From positions 1 through 53,395 of the forward strand of contig JAIBCL010000043.1 of NCBI GenBank assembly GCA_019694165.1: a stretch of 53,395 nt of DNA. Reading direction: 5' to 3'. Below, one piece after another: positions 34,508 to 43,128 of this stretch (its first letter is position 1; each line of letters opens with the position of its first letter). A program made the position numbers and the translations under genes. This DNA comes from Verrucomicrobiaceae bacterium (GTDB taxonomy: Bacteria; Verrucomicrobiota; Verrucomicrobiia; Verrucomicrobiales; Verrucomicrobiaceae). Below the pieces are notes generated by a model. The model was not told the origin of the DNA. It saw nothing but the letters and a program-made list of their open reading frames with translations, and did not search any database.

Positions 34508-35311
34508 ATGAAAACATCACTTGCTCCCATTCGCCTCATGCTGTCAGCGCTGGCGTCCGTTGCGCTCACATCTCCGGTTGCGGCTGGGCCTGCTTCTCCG
34601 CCGATGGCAACCACTAAACCAACCGACAAAGACTTGGCTGGTGATGTATCCAGATACTTTGGCCAACGGGCCAATCTCTATAGAGACAACAACCGCAAAC
34701 TTGCCAAGCTCGACTTGGACGGTGACTTCAATTACGACGGTACCATCGACAACTACGACCCGGCCGATAATGGTGCCTTCCAGCAGACCCCACCGGGACT
34801 TGTGGTTGGCAAGGGCGAAATGACCAAAGTGATTGTTCGTCTTACGCCTTACAAAATCGACTACGAAGGGCACGCCAAATTCCGAATTGAAGTTTGTGGT
34901 ATCAACCGCGACGACAAGTCCGGAAACTTTGCGTCACCGGCAGACGAGGCGGCTGGAATGGGGCATATCGTTGTGTGGCGTGATGCCAGCAAGAAGGAGA
35001 AAATTATCGACTCAAGGGATCCCAATATGCGCAGTCATGACTGGACCTTGGACGACAGAGTGTTTCCTGCGAATTTGCAGATCGTTCCCCGTACCCTCTA
35101 CGTGGAAGGTGTGGGCGTATCGCCGCGGCACTCTGGTGACATCCGGCTTCTGGTGTCAGTATTTGATGATCGCTCAAACGCTACACCGTTCAAGACCTTC
35201 AGGCCGTCATTTGACCACATCCTTTTGACGGTAGCACCGAAGCCGCAGGAGAAAGCGTACATCAACGCTAATGCCGAACGGGTTTGGATCGCGGGTCGAT
35301 CGGAGAAGTAA
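34508..35311 (+). CDS. Exported protein with EF-hand-like calcium loop, function unknown
   Basis: 267 residues. A Sec signal (MKTSLAPIRLMLSALASVAL, cut after AAG) is followed by KLAKLDLDGDFNYDGTIDNY, which has the D-x-D-x-D/N-x-D-G spacing of a calcium loop like those in dockerins and EF-hands. The rest is a predicted beta-rich domain (MTKVIVRLTPYKIDYEG, GDIRLLVSVFDDRS). It lies 45 bases after the barrel gene and 81 before the exporter gene, in the same direction. It is probably a periplasmic or surface part of the polysaccharide system. I do not recognise the family. Confidence 0.6.
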   Translation: MKTSLAPIRLMLSALASVALTSPVAAGPASPPMATTKPTDKDLAGDVSRYFGQRANLYRDNNRKLAKLDLDGDFNYDGTIDNYDPADNGAFQQTPPGLVVGKGEMTKVIVRLTPYKIDYEGHAKFRIEVCGINRDDKSGNFASPADEAAGMGHIVVWRDASKKEKIIDSRDPNMRSHDWTLDDRVFPANLQIVPRTLYVEGVGVSPRHSGDIRLLVSVFDDRSNATPFKTFRPSFDHILLTVAPKPQEKAYINANAERVWIAGRSEK

Positions 35312-35392
35312 GCCTCATTGGTTGACGGACAGAATAAACAATCACGTCACATCCAGCAAACATTCAAAATCGCAATCTTGGCGTCAAATGCA

Positions 35393-36103
35393 ATGCTATA
35401 TGATCAACGCCATTACGACACCGTAGTGGGCACGACGTGTCCGCACGTTGCATATAGAGCAATCTTTGCTAGTCTCTCGATTGCTGTGTTATCGGCTTGC
35501 TCTTCCGTTCCACCAAATCAGGTGGCAGAATTCACAAAACTCAACCGAAAACCAGCAGGCAATTCGCCCGCAAATATCAACGTTGGAGATTCGGTAGAAT
35601 TGTTCGTCATGGAGGACAACTCCTTCAACGGCATTTACAAAATCCGTGAAAAAGGGGACATTATCGTTCCAAAGATCGGCAGGATAGTAATTCACGGGAT
35701 GACTGTTGAAGCTGCTCAATCGAGAATTCGACAAGTCTTGTTGTCATCTCAGCTTACCGCCGCCACGGTAATCCTTGATCGAGTTTCCTCGTCTGGCGTA
35801 CGAAACTTCGCAGAGACGCCTAAGATGCTGGTCTTTGTGACGGGCAAGGTCAACAAGCCAGGGCAGCACATGATCGCCGTCGAAAACGGCAATCCCGTTC
35901 TGGCATACGAGGCTCTGCTAATAGCGGGGGGAACTACACCGTTCGCCGACGAAAAGCGCAGCTACATTCTTCGCAGAGGAGGGCAGGGAAGTCGGCAAAA
36001 AATACCGCTGGACCTAAGAGCCATTCGTCAAGGAAATGCAAACGATGTGCCACTGGTAGAAGGAGACATGATTTTCGTCCCGGAAAGGCGATTTGCGCTG
36101 TAG
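35393..36103 (+). CDS. Polysaccharide export lipoprotein, Wza-like (first copy)
   Basis: 236 residues from ATG 35393. A lipobox LSACSS at ~35 gives an outer-membrane lipoprotein. The Poly_export domain follows (INVGDSVELFVMEDNSFNGI, REKGDIIVPKIGRIVIHGMT, AAQSRIRQVLLSSQLTAATV), then one SLBB-like domain (LVFVTGKVNKPGQHMIAVEN, LLIAGGTTPFADEKRSYILR, VPLVEGDMIFVPER). Wza forms the outer-membrane channel for capsule or exopolysaccharide, working with the Wzc-like kinase encoded next. It is shorter than E. coli Wza (about 380) and lacks the extra SLBB copy and C-terminal helix, so the neighbouring barrel may form the outer pore. The upstream frame to TTG 35318 looks non-coding. Confidence 0.88.
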   Translation: MLYDQRHYDTVVGTTCPHVAYRAIFASLSIAVLSACSSVPPNQVAEFTKLNRKPAGNSPANINVGDSVELFVMEDNSFNGIYKIREKGDIIVPKIGRIVIHGMTVEAAQSRIRQVLLSSQLTAATVILDRVSSSGVRNFAETPKMLVFVTGKVNKPGQHMIAVENGNPVLAYEALLIAGGTTPFADEKRSYILRRGGQGSRQKIPLDLRAIRQGNANDVPLVEGDMIFVPERRFAL

Positions 36104-36187
36104 TCCTTTCAATCCACTTCTCACTTGTTCCGGCCGCTGTTCAGCACTGGTCCGGCTGACGATGGGGGGGACGACTCCGGTCGCAAC

Positions 36188-38452
36188 ATGAAGTCAGCAA
36201 AGATGCCAACGCCCAACGCCAAATCCCGAATTGACTTTGCTCTGCTTGTTCACCGGCTGCTTTCATTTGCGCGATATGGACGACTCGCCTTGATTCTGTC
36301 CTGCCTCGGATCCCTTGGCGGGGTTATCATCTATGCCTATTCGGTGCCAGTCTACTTCTCCCGTACTGTCATCAACTGGCAAGTATTCGGCATCCCGTTC
36401 CGCGATGGAGGCGAGGCGAGGGAAACGGGCATCTCGCCCTACAACGTTTGGCGAGACCTCAAAACTCAACTTGAAGCGGACCAACTCGTTAAAGATGTCG
36501 CAATCAAACTGAAAGTCGCAACCGTAGCCGACGATATCACAAGGATCCGCGACTACATAAAAATGTCGCGATTGTCATTCCGTGACTACCAGACGCTGGT
36601 GCTCGAAGTAGCCGCCTACGACCCCAGGATAGTGAAAGAATACTGTCCCGCGTTGATCGAAGCGTATCAAGACCAGCAGGCAAGCCAACGTCGCAAGTAC
36701 CGGGAAAAGGCACTCGACAAGTATCGAGCAGAGATCGAAAACCTCAATGCCAAAGTAGACGAAGATCTCAAGAATCGCTTGGCTTTCGAGCGCAAGAATG
36801 AAGCGGCTACTCTCTCAATCAAACAGAAGACACTGCTTATGCTCCCGTTGGAAATTGAGCGTTGTAAGGCTCAGCTAAAGCGGATGGAGCAGATCAGGGA
36901 AGACTTCGCAAGGGAGGCAAAATCCCTAGACACGATTTCCAAGCTCTCACTGTTATCAGCCTTTGATAAGGAATGGAAAGAGGGTGAAAAAGCAAAAACT
37001 GGTGACATGGTGCGCAACAGTTCTGGAACGGGGGCACCTCTTATCACGACACTACCCCAAAAGCTGAATCTTGATGTAGTCGTGAAGCCAGAATTAGAGG
37101 AGGGTTCTGAACCCTGGCGAAGAATGGAGCGCGACTATCGAGCCCTCCAGGAGGAGATTGCACAACAATCCAGAAAGTATCTGCCGGGTCATGAAGTGAT
37201 GCGAAAACTGAACGACCGCGAAGCGGAGCTAAAAAGCAATCTGGAGTCCGAATTAGTCATTGCAACAAAGCGCTTCGACGTCGAACACCAACGCCTAAAG
37301 GCGCGTGTGCCTGAACTCGAGGCGCAACTACCCGAGTATCACGATACCGTGGAGAAATATGAAACCTTTCAGCTTCGCTACACTCTATTGGAGCGGGGCC
37401 AGCAGGACTGGAGTGCAGCCTATACCGACCTGATGAAGCGCGTTGCTGCACTACAGTTTGGTGATCAGAAAAATCAAATCGAGCTATTGTTTGGTGGCTA
37501 CGAAGTGCTAAACGACAGTATTCCCGTCTCACCTGACCCCAAGAAATCGTGTCTGATCGGACTAGCGCTGGCACTGGCCCTTGCGATCAGCTTGCCAATT
37601 GGTCTGGAATACGCAAATTCCTCCATCTCTCAAATTCCTGTCCTGGAGTCGAGACTGGGAATCGCAGGACTCGGAATGGTGCCCATGACGGCACCGGCCT
37701 TGCTCGAAGAGCTCTTCCGCTCACCTGCCCTGGGGGCAAAGGTGCCAAATTACCTGTTGGAGTGTTTCCGAGTAATCCGAAGCAACATTCTTCTGAATCC
37801 TACCAACTCCGGCAATTCACAGGTTCTGTGTATTACGAGCGCCAAGCCAGGCGAGGGCAAAAGCACGCTCGCAGCAAATCTGGCATGGGCCTTCTATTCG
37901 ATGGGGGAACGGACTCTTCTGGTCGACACAGATCTCCGCAGGGGACGGGTGCATGAAATCGTCGGGTTAGACAATCAGGCCGGCTTGGCAAGCTATTTTT
38001 CGGGCGCAGCCTCTGAAAATCAAATCGTGCAGAGCACCATCGATCGAAACCTTGATGTTGTGACACGCGGACCGTTCATACCTGGGGCTTCGGAATTTCT
38101 CTGCCGCGAAGTGTTTGAGGAAATCGTGCAACGATGGCGCAGCATCTATGACCGAATCATTCTCGACGGACCGCCTGTGCTCGGTCTTAGCGAAACTACT
38201 TCAACGCAAAGAGTCTCCGACGGTGTCGTACTCGTTGTAAAAGCCGAAAGTACCCGGGTAATCGACGTAGAAACAACGGTTGATCAGCTCAAACGAGCGC
38301 AGACGAAGTTCTTCGGTTTCGTCCTTAATCGACTTGACCTCTCCAAGATGGCGAACCACTACTACTACTACTACTACAGCCCGAACTACTACACCAACTA
38401 CGAGGACGAAAGTTTCCGCCTTGGCGGCAAACAAACCGTTCATCTGTCATGA
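36188..38452 (+). CDS. Wzc/CpsD-type polysaccharide co-polymerase and tyrosine kinase (first copy)
   Basis: About 754 residues. An N-terminal membrane helix (LALILSCLGSLGGVIIYAYS) is followed by a long periplasmic coiled-coil region (~170-430), a second helix (CLIGLALALALAISLPIGLE) and a cytoplasmic BY-kinase: Walker A SAKPGEGKSTLAANLAW (K558), A' TLLVDTDLRRGR and Walker B DRIILDGPPVLG. The C-terminal tail NHYYYYYYSPNYYTNYEDES is the autophosphorylation Tyr cluster. These kinases control chain length and export by cycles of phosphorylation. A phosphatase gene is not seen next to it. ATG 36188 is used instead of the upstream TTG at 36125. Translation of the next gene may be coupled, since an ATG overlaps this stop. 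Confidence 0.9.
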   Translation: MKSAKMPTPNAKSRIDFALLVHRLLSFARYGRLALILSCLGSLGGVIIYAYSVPVYFSRTVINWQVFGIPFRDGGEARETGISPYNVWRDLKTQLEADQLVKDVAIKLKVATVADDITRIRDYIKMSRLSFRDYQTLVLEVAAYDPRIVKEYCPALIEAYQDQQASQRRKYREKALDKYRAEIENLNAKVDEDLKNRLAFERKNEAATLSIKQKTLLMLPLEIERCKAQLKRMEQIREDFAREAKSLDTISKLSLLSAFDKEWKEGEKAKTGDMVRNSSGTGAPLITTLPQKLNLDVVVKPELEEGSEPWRRMERDYRALQEEIAQQSRKYLPGHEVMRKLNDREAELKSNLESELVIATKRFDVEHQRLKARVPELEAQLPEYHDTVEKYETFQLRYTLLERGQQDWSAAYTDLMKRVAALQFGDQKNQIELLFGGYEVLNDSIPVSPDPKKSCLIGLALALALAISLPIGLEYANSSISQIPVLESRLGIAGLGMVPMTAPALLEELFRSPALGAKVPNYLLECFRVIRSNILLNPTNSGNSQVLCITSAKPGEGKSTLAANLAWAFYSMGERTLLVDTDLRRGRVHEIVGLDNQAGLASYFSGAASENQIVQSTIDRNLDVVTRGPFIPGASEFLCREVFEEIVQRWRSIYDRIILDGPPVLGLSETTSTQRVSDGVVLVVKAESTRVIDVETTVDQLKRAQTKFFGFVLNRLDLSKMANHYYYYYYSPNYYTNYEDESFRLGGKQTVHLS

Positions 38453-38484
38453 CTATTGTCGCAAACTTGAACCCACCGAATCAT

Positions 38485-38670
38485 ATGAAAAACAAACACA
38501 AATTATTGAGTCGCCTCATTCTCGCCACCCTTGTTATTGCTGGGGGTTCTTCGTGCGGTCTGCTGCGCAATCGAAACGACTGGGCCATGGGCAAGGGAAG
38601 CTCCCCGGTCTATGTCCCCACGCGTATCGGGAAACCAGAGAATGGTGAACCGGTGAGGGGCGGCAATTGA
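38485..38670 (+). CDS. Small lipoprotein, function unknown
   Basis: 61 residues from MKNKHKLLSRLILATLVIAG, with lipobox GGSSC, so a mature chain of about 40 residues attached to lipid. The mature part (GLLRNRNDWAMGKGSSPVYV) has no known domain. ATG 38485 fits a lipoprotein signal; the overlapping ATG at 38449 would add 12 residues but would couple it to the kinase gene. Its place between kinase and pseudopilin-like gene suggests a structural role in the export machinery. Confidence 0.6.
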   Translation: MKNKHKLLSRLILATLVIAGGSSCGLLRNRNDWAMGKGSSPVYVPTRIGKPENGEPVRGGN

Positions 38671-38756
38671 GAGTTGCTACAAAACTCACTGATGATCGAG
38701 CAACGATGCAGGATGGTCCACTAGCTACTGCCGTTGCGTGCTGTCTCAGACCGCGC

Positions 38757-38966
38757 ATGAAGCGAACCGCCTTCACGCTCATCGAAAGCTTGGCCGTAAT
38801 CGTGACAATCATGGTCCTCACCCTGATAGTGTCCGGGATAATGCGCCAAAAAAAAATCTGGCCGTTTGACCAGATCGACGAATGGCTTGATGCACGAAAA
38901 CCAACCGGAAACATTTCTAGCGGAAGAAACATTCCACCGCAGCCAATCGACCTTGGCCGACAGTGA
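38757..38966 (+). CDS. Tiny pseudopilin-like protein with type IV prepilin N-terminus
   Basis: 69 residues beginning MKRTAFTLIESLAVIVTIMV, a clear prepilin cleavage/N-methylation motif with short basic leader, the conserved Glu at position 5 after the cleavage site and a hydrophobic helix. After the helix only ~40 polar residues remain, far shorter than a real pilin (about 130-170). No pilus assembly genes are in the window. It overlaps the start of the GT2 gene by up to 77 bases in another frame. It may be a minor pseudopilin or a remnant. Confidence 0.6.
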   Translation: MKRTAFTLIESLAVIVTIMVLTLIVSGIMRQKKIWPFDQIDEWLDARKPTGNISSGRNIPPQPIDLGRQ

Positions 38967-40140
38967 TCGGAGTTGCGTTCTCTCCTTCGTCTTTCCGTGC
39001 CTGAATGAAGAGGCTACGTTGGGTGATTGCATTCGACAGGTTAAAACTGCGCTGGCTGGTGCTCTCATAGACCATGAGATCGTCGTTGCTGACAACGGCA
39101 GTACAGATCGCTCAATAGAAATTGCCCGCGAAAACGGCTGTCGCATCATCAATGTACCCAGACGAGGCTACGGGGCGGCACTGCAGGGTGGCATTAACGC
39201 GGCCCTCGGCCGGTATGTTGCGTTTGCGGACTCGGACAACACTTACCTTTATCAGCACACTCCAGCGCTTTTTGAAGCAGCTCGCCGCCATCAGGCAGGA
39301 ATGGCCATCGCCTCGCGAATGATAGGCGATATCGAACCTGGCGCGATGCCGTTCCTTCACCGTCACCTCGGCACACCTGTGCTCACGGCTCTGATCAATC
39401 TGCTCTTTTGTGGACAGCTCACGGATTGCAATTCCGGCTTTCGATGCATTGAAAAAGCAGAATACACAAAGTGGGGCGTCCAAAGCGATGGAATGGAATT
39501 CGCGTCAGAATTGCTGATCAGGGCTCTGAAGGCCAAAAGTACCATAGTTGAAATCCCCTCGGGTCTGCGTCGGGACTTGCCTGGTCGTAAAGCGCATCTG
39601 AAAACATGGCAGGATGGCATGAGGCACCTGCTCTTTATTCTGTCCGAGAAACCGGCCCTTTTTGAATGGCTAGGCATTCTCTTGTTTGTTCCGTCGACAC
39701 TTCTTGCGGCTTTCGCCGGTTTTTCGGGACCGCTTACGCTCGGCCGCTTCAACATCTTCGATCTTCACAGTCAGGCCATTCTCCTCCTCGGAGCTGTTGT
39801 CGCCACCCAGTTTTATGTATTCGGCTGTAGTTTGTTCCTATCCTCGCCAGACAAACCCACGCCACTGACGAGGCGCATAATTGATCTAAACGAAGGAACC
39901 CTCTTTTTCACTCTTCTCGGAGTGCTCGCTACAACTGTGCTAATCGTATCGGGCCTCGTAGTGACCTGGGCCACAGCTGGTTTCGGAGGATTACATCACG
40001 CACACCGGTTACTCACCGCTGTGCACTTCCTTAGTGTGGCCGCTATGGGATCGATCGGGCTACTCTCGATACACACGCTCAAGAAGAGGCGGAGTGCAGG
40101 CAAGCCGCCAGCAACACACACATCCCCTACTCCGGTATGA
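38890..40140 (+). CDS. GT2 glycosyltransferase with C-terminal membrane helices (DPM1-like)
   Basis: 416 residues. A GT-A domain: LSFVFPCLNEEATLGDCIRQ, EIVVADNGSTDRSIEIARE, RRGYGAALQGGINAALGRYV, then the DxD-like YVAFADSDNTY and LTDCNSGFRCIEKAEY. Four C-terminal membrane helices follow (from ~260, for example LLFVPSTLLAAFAGF and SQAILLLGAVVATQFYVFGC). The family moves a sugar from a nucleotide donor to polyprenyl phosphate or a lipid-linked chain. ATG 38890 is taken; TTG 38953 would cut the overlap with the previous gene to 14 bases and still keep the whole domain. Its 3' end overlaps the end of the opposing Wza-like gene by 14 bases. Confidence 0.87.
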   Translation: MHENQPETFLAEETFHRSQSTLADSDRSCVLSFVFPCLNEEATLGDCIRQVKTALAGALIDHEIVVADNGSTDRSIEIARENGCRIINVPRRGYGAALQGGINAALGRYVAFADSDNTYLYQHTPALFEAARRHQAGMAIASRMIGDIEPGAMPFLHRHLGTPVLTALINLLFCGQLTDCNSGFRCIEKAEYTKWGVQSDGMEFASELLIRALKAKSTIVEIPSGLRRDLPGRKAHLKTWQDGMRHLLFILSEKPALFEWLGILLFVPSTLLAAFAGFSGPLTLGRFNIFDLHSQAILLLGAVVATQFYVFGCSLFLSSPDKPTPLTRRIIDLNEGTLFFTLLGVLATTVLIVSGLVVTWATAGFGGLHHAHRLLTAVHFLSVAAMGSIGLLSIHTLKKRRSAGKPPATHTSPTPV

Positions 40141-40729
40141 TTATCTGATCGTTCGGCTGCAAGAGCACATCGAGCGAAGCATCCTTTGTGATCCGCTTCA
40201 AATCGTGAACGGTAGTGCTCCTCTGTCCGGTTGGACTCGTCCGTGTAAGTTGTGTCCTAGTGGTTTTTGCAAATGGCGATGGTCCACCTGCAGTGCCGAC
40301 AGCTTGCATCAGCGTGAGACCAGTCCGGTACGGCACGGGACCATTCTTCTGACACCCACCGTTGACAAAAACCAGTCTTGAATCACCGGGTGTGCTGTCC
40401 ATGCTCACAGTGACAGTCGGGTGCGTGTAAATCTGCGCGGACTTGTAGGCGTCCTCAATGCGCTTTTGCAATTGAGACGGCTTCATTCCTGCTGCTTTGA
40501 TCTCATTGATGTGCAGAAGGTTGATGCTGCCCGCATCGCTGATGGTGTATACTTTCGAAATCGACACCGCCTCATCAGTAGGCACACCCGCGATACTGAT
40601 TGCTACCTTGTCGCTAGCTTGCAGAGGAATCTCACCGCTCTGGGCCGACGAGAACGAGGGTGCCAGCAGGAGCAACAATCCGAATGACAGGCTAAACGAA
40701 AACCGATCGAAATTGGGCGGAGTGTTCAT
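40127..40729 (-). CDS. Polysaccharide export protein, Wza-like (second copy)
   Basis: 200 residues from MNTPPNFDRF. A hydrophobic signal (SFSLSFGLLLLLAPSFSSAQ) has no lipobox Cys, unlike the first copy. Then come Poly_export (LQASDKVAISIAGVPTDEAV, YTISDAGSINLLHINEIKAA, LQKRIEDAYKSAQIYTHPTV) and a short SLBB-like part (RLVFVNGGCQKNGPVPYRTG, QAVGTAGGPSPFAKTTRTQL, LQPNDQIIIPE). It is probably a periplasmic or outer-membrane export partner of the Wzc-like kinase, whose stop lies at 40753 just upstream. It is the last gene of the minus-strand set. Confidence 0.85.
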   Translation of the reverse strand: MNTPPNFDRFSFSLSFGLLLLLAPSFSSAQSGEIPLQASDKVAISIAGVPTDEAVSISKVYTISDAGSINLLHINEIKAAGMKPSQLQKRIEDAYKSAQIYTHPTVTVSMDSTPGDSRLVFVNGGCQKNGPVPYRTGLTLMQAVGTAGGPSPFAKTTRTQLTRTSPTGQRSTTVHDLKRITKDASLDVLLQPNDQIIIPE

Positions 40730-40752
40730 ACTTGATAATGTGGCTCTGCTTC

Positions 40753-42975
40753 TCAAAACAGGTCATCCTGCGGGCCGCGTGGGGGTGCGGCGGTGACTTT
40801 ACTGACGTTCCCGCCGGCCCTTGGCCGCGTGAACTGCCCGTCGTTCCTGTCCTTCTTACGTTGCTTGTTGTGGTGCGAATGCGAAGCGCCGACATTCGAA
40901 GGCGAGTAGTAGGTGTAGTAGCTTGTGTAGTAGCTGTACTGATTGTCGCTGCGTACATCGACATTGTTGAGAACTACTCCAAGGACTTTGCCGCCGACGT
41001 TCTCAACGGCCTGCTTGACGCGCATGAGCATGTGACGCGGCAGCTTGCGGTGCTGCACGACAATGATCGTCATGTCCGCTTCATTCGCAAGAACGGACGC
41101 ATCGCTTACGCCTAGAATCGGTGGCGAATCGATCAAGACCAAATCGAATCGACTTTTTACCTCCTCGATCATCTCGGACATCCGTTGGGAGTTCAAAATC
41201 CCGGCGCTGTCTGCTGGAAGAATGCCGCTTGGCAGAAAGTACAAGTTTTCGACTGGTGTCTGCACCACAACCTCCTCCAGTCTCACTTCAGTGGTGAGGT
41301 AGTTCGTGAGACCGACGGCATTGCTCATGTCAAACAAGGTGTGAAGTCGCGGCCTGCGAAGGTCGGCATCAATTAGCAAGACATTGTAGCCTCCCTGCGC
41401 ACACACGAAGGCGAGGTTGCTCAACGTGGTGGATTTCCCCTCGCCTGCTCCACCGCTGACGACTGTGATGCAATTCGCGTTCGGATTTCGCCGGTTGAAC
41501 TCGATGTTGGTGCGCAGGATACGATAAGCCTCTGCATCTGGATTAAATCCGCTGGCGCGGTGAAGGATACCCACATCCTTGGGAACCACCGCCAGCACCG
41601 GCACTCCCAGGTAGCGCTCAACATCATCAAGGCTCTTCACAGTAGTGTCCATGTACTCAAGAAAGAACGCTAGGCCGAACCCGAACATAAGACCAAGCAC
41701 CGCGCCAAGAGCAAGATTGAGCACCATGTTTGGCTTGGCTGGAGTGCGCTCCGGTTCGGCCTTCTCAAAAACGGTTGCGGCCGCCTTCGCTTGTGCCTGG
41801 CCGAGCTCCGCCTCGGAGTAGCGCAGGCGGAGCTGGATCAGAGACGTATCAATGTTCTCGACGTCACGCTTGGCCACCAGATAAAGGCTTTGAGCGGACT
41901 GCTGGTCGAACACGTCCTTCTTCGAGGCGTTGTTATAGTCCTCTAGCTGCGTCTTGCGCTGGATGGCAGAGGCCACCCGGCTCTCGAGACCCATTCGATA
42001 GTCGAGAGCCTCCTTGATCACGATTTGTTTGCTGACCCGCAGTCGCTCGTCGATGGCCGCGACAGTCGGGTGGCGGGGGCCAAGTCCCTGCTTCAGGTAG
42101 CCTTCACGATCTACGACAAACTTTTGGTACTCGGCATATTGTGTAGCGAAAACTGGACTGTCGATCTTCAATCCAGAAGCTCTGGCGACAAGTTCATCGC
42201 CTTGCAGCTTGCCGAGTTCAGAGAGGTCGGCCTGAAGGCTCTGAATTTCGAGATTGGCCTTCAGCAGCTCCTGCTCCCTTGTGATAGCTATGGCTTCGGT
42301 CGGGGTTTGCACCGTAGCTCCAGGGGTATTCACCTGCCCAGGGTTGTACAATCCCTCACCGATGATACCCGCCTTCTGACGGGCGGCCTGCATTTTGAGT
42401 CGTGCCTCGTTCGATCGCTGCTCAAGGTCCGCAATCTGCTTCTGGATGATTTTGAGAGCTTCGTTTTTCTGTTCGCTCTCAATGTCGACACGCTTCTTCT
42501 TGTAGCTCTCGGCAATGGCGTTGGCAATGTCCGCTGCGTATTTGGGATCCTCGTCGTAGTATTCAATCACCACGAAATCAGACCGCACGTTGGACTGAGT
42601 GTCGAGGTTCTTCCGCAGCTTGTTGGCTGCGTCTTGTCTCGTGGGCACTCCCCAGCGCTTTACAAGATCATATGCTTCGATGACCGGATACAGAGTCTCC
42701 AATTTTGTAATACTCTCGAATTCAGTGCGGATCATGTTTTCGCCCAGAGTGTACGGTTGGTCGGCCAGTTCGCGGTTGAAGACCGGCAGCTTGTTGACAT
42801 TGCGCTCAATCTTCATCTCCACTTTGCCGCGGTACTTGCGCGGCATGATGTAGGTGACGATGGCAGACACGAGAAACACGAGGAGGAATGACAGTGTGAT
42901 GAGGCCGATGCGGTTGCGGATAACCTGCCATGTGTCCGCGGCATGCTTTTGCAGTTCTATTCCGGGGTCATTCAT
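40753..42975 (-). CDS. Wzc-type polysaccharide co-polymerase and tyrosine kinase (second copy)
   Basis: 740 residues. Wzz domain with first helix GLITLSFLLVFLVSAIVTYI, periplasmic coiled coils (~170-420) with GNVR-like end (AAATVFEKAEPERTPAKPN), second helix LALGAVLGLMFGFGLAFFLE, and cytoplasmic BY-kinase with Walker A VVSGGAGEGKSTTLSNLA (K514), A' VLLIDADLRRPRL and Walker B FDLVLIDSPPILG. The Tyr-rich stretch SDNQYSYYTSYYTYYSPSN sits ~40 residues before the end and is followed by a basic tail. It controls polymer length and export together with the small Wza encoded downstream. It is more typical of the family than the first copy. Confidence 0.92.
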   Translation of the reverse strand: MNDPGIELQKHAADTWQVIRNRIGLITLSFLLVFLVSAIVTYIMPRKYRGKVEMKIERNVNKLPVFNRELADQPYTLGENMIRTEFESITKLETLYPVIEAYDLVKRWGVPTRQDAANKLRKNLDTQSNVRSDFVVIEYYDEDPKYAADIANAIAESYKKKRVDIESEQKNEALKIIQKQIADLEQRSNEARLKMQAARQKAGIIGEGLYNPGQVNTPGATVQTPTEAIAITREQELLKANLEIQSLQADLSELGKLQGDELVARASGLKIDSPVFATQYAEYQKFVVDREGYLKQGLGPRHPTVAAIDERLRVSKQIVIKEALDYRMGLESRVASAIQRKTQLEDYNNASKKDVFDQQSAQSLYLVAKRDVENIDTSLIQLRLRYSEAELGQAQAKAAATVFEKAEPERTPAKPNMVLNLALGAVLGLMFGFGLAFFLEYMDTTVKSLDDVERYLGVPVLAVVPKDVGILHRASGFNPDAEAYRILRTNIEFNRRNPNANCITVVSGGAGEGKSTTLSNLAFVCAQGGYNVLLIDADLRRPRLHTLFDMSNAVGLTNYLTTEVRLEEVVVQTPVENLYFLPSGILPADSAGILNSQRMSEMIEEVKSRFDLVLIDSPPILGVSDASVLANEADMTIIVVQHRKLPRHMLMRVKQAVENVGGKVLGVVLNNVDVRSDNQYSYYTSYYTYYSPSNVGASHSHHNKQRKKDRNDGQFTRPRAGGNVSKVTAAPPRGPQDDLF

Positions 42976-43128
42976 CGGATCGTGAGGGGCTGATTATCTT
43001 GACGGGTTAAACACTCTGGGTGCCTTCTCAGCTTAATGGATGCGGTGGCGGTGCGATTGTTGCCTTCGTGACGTAGTTGACAGAAATCTAATCCGGGCTC
43101 CTCAACTCAAAAAAGCAACACCAACGGT

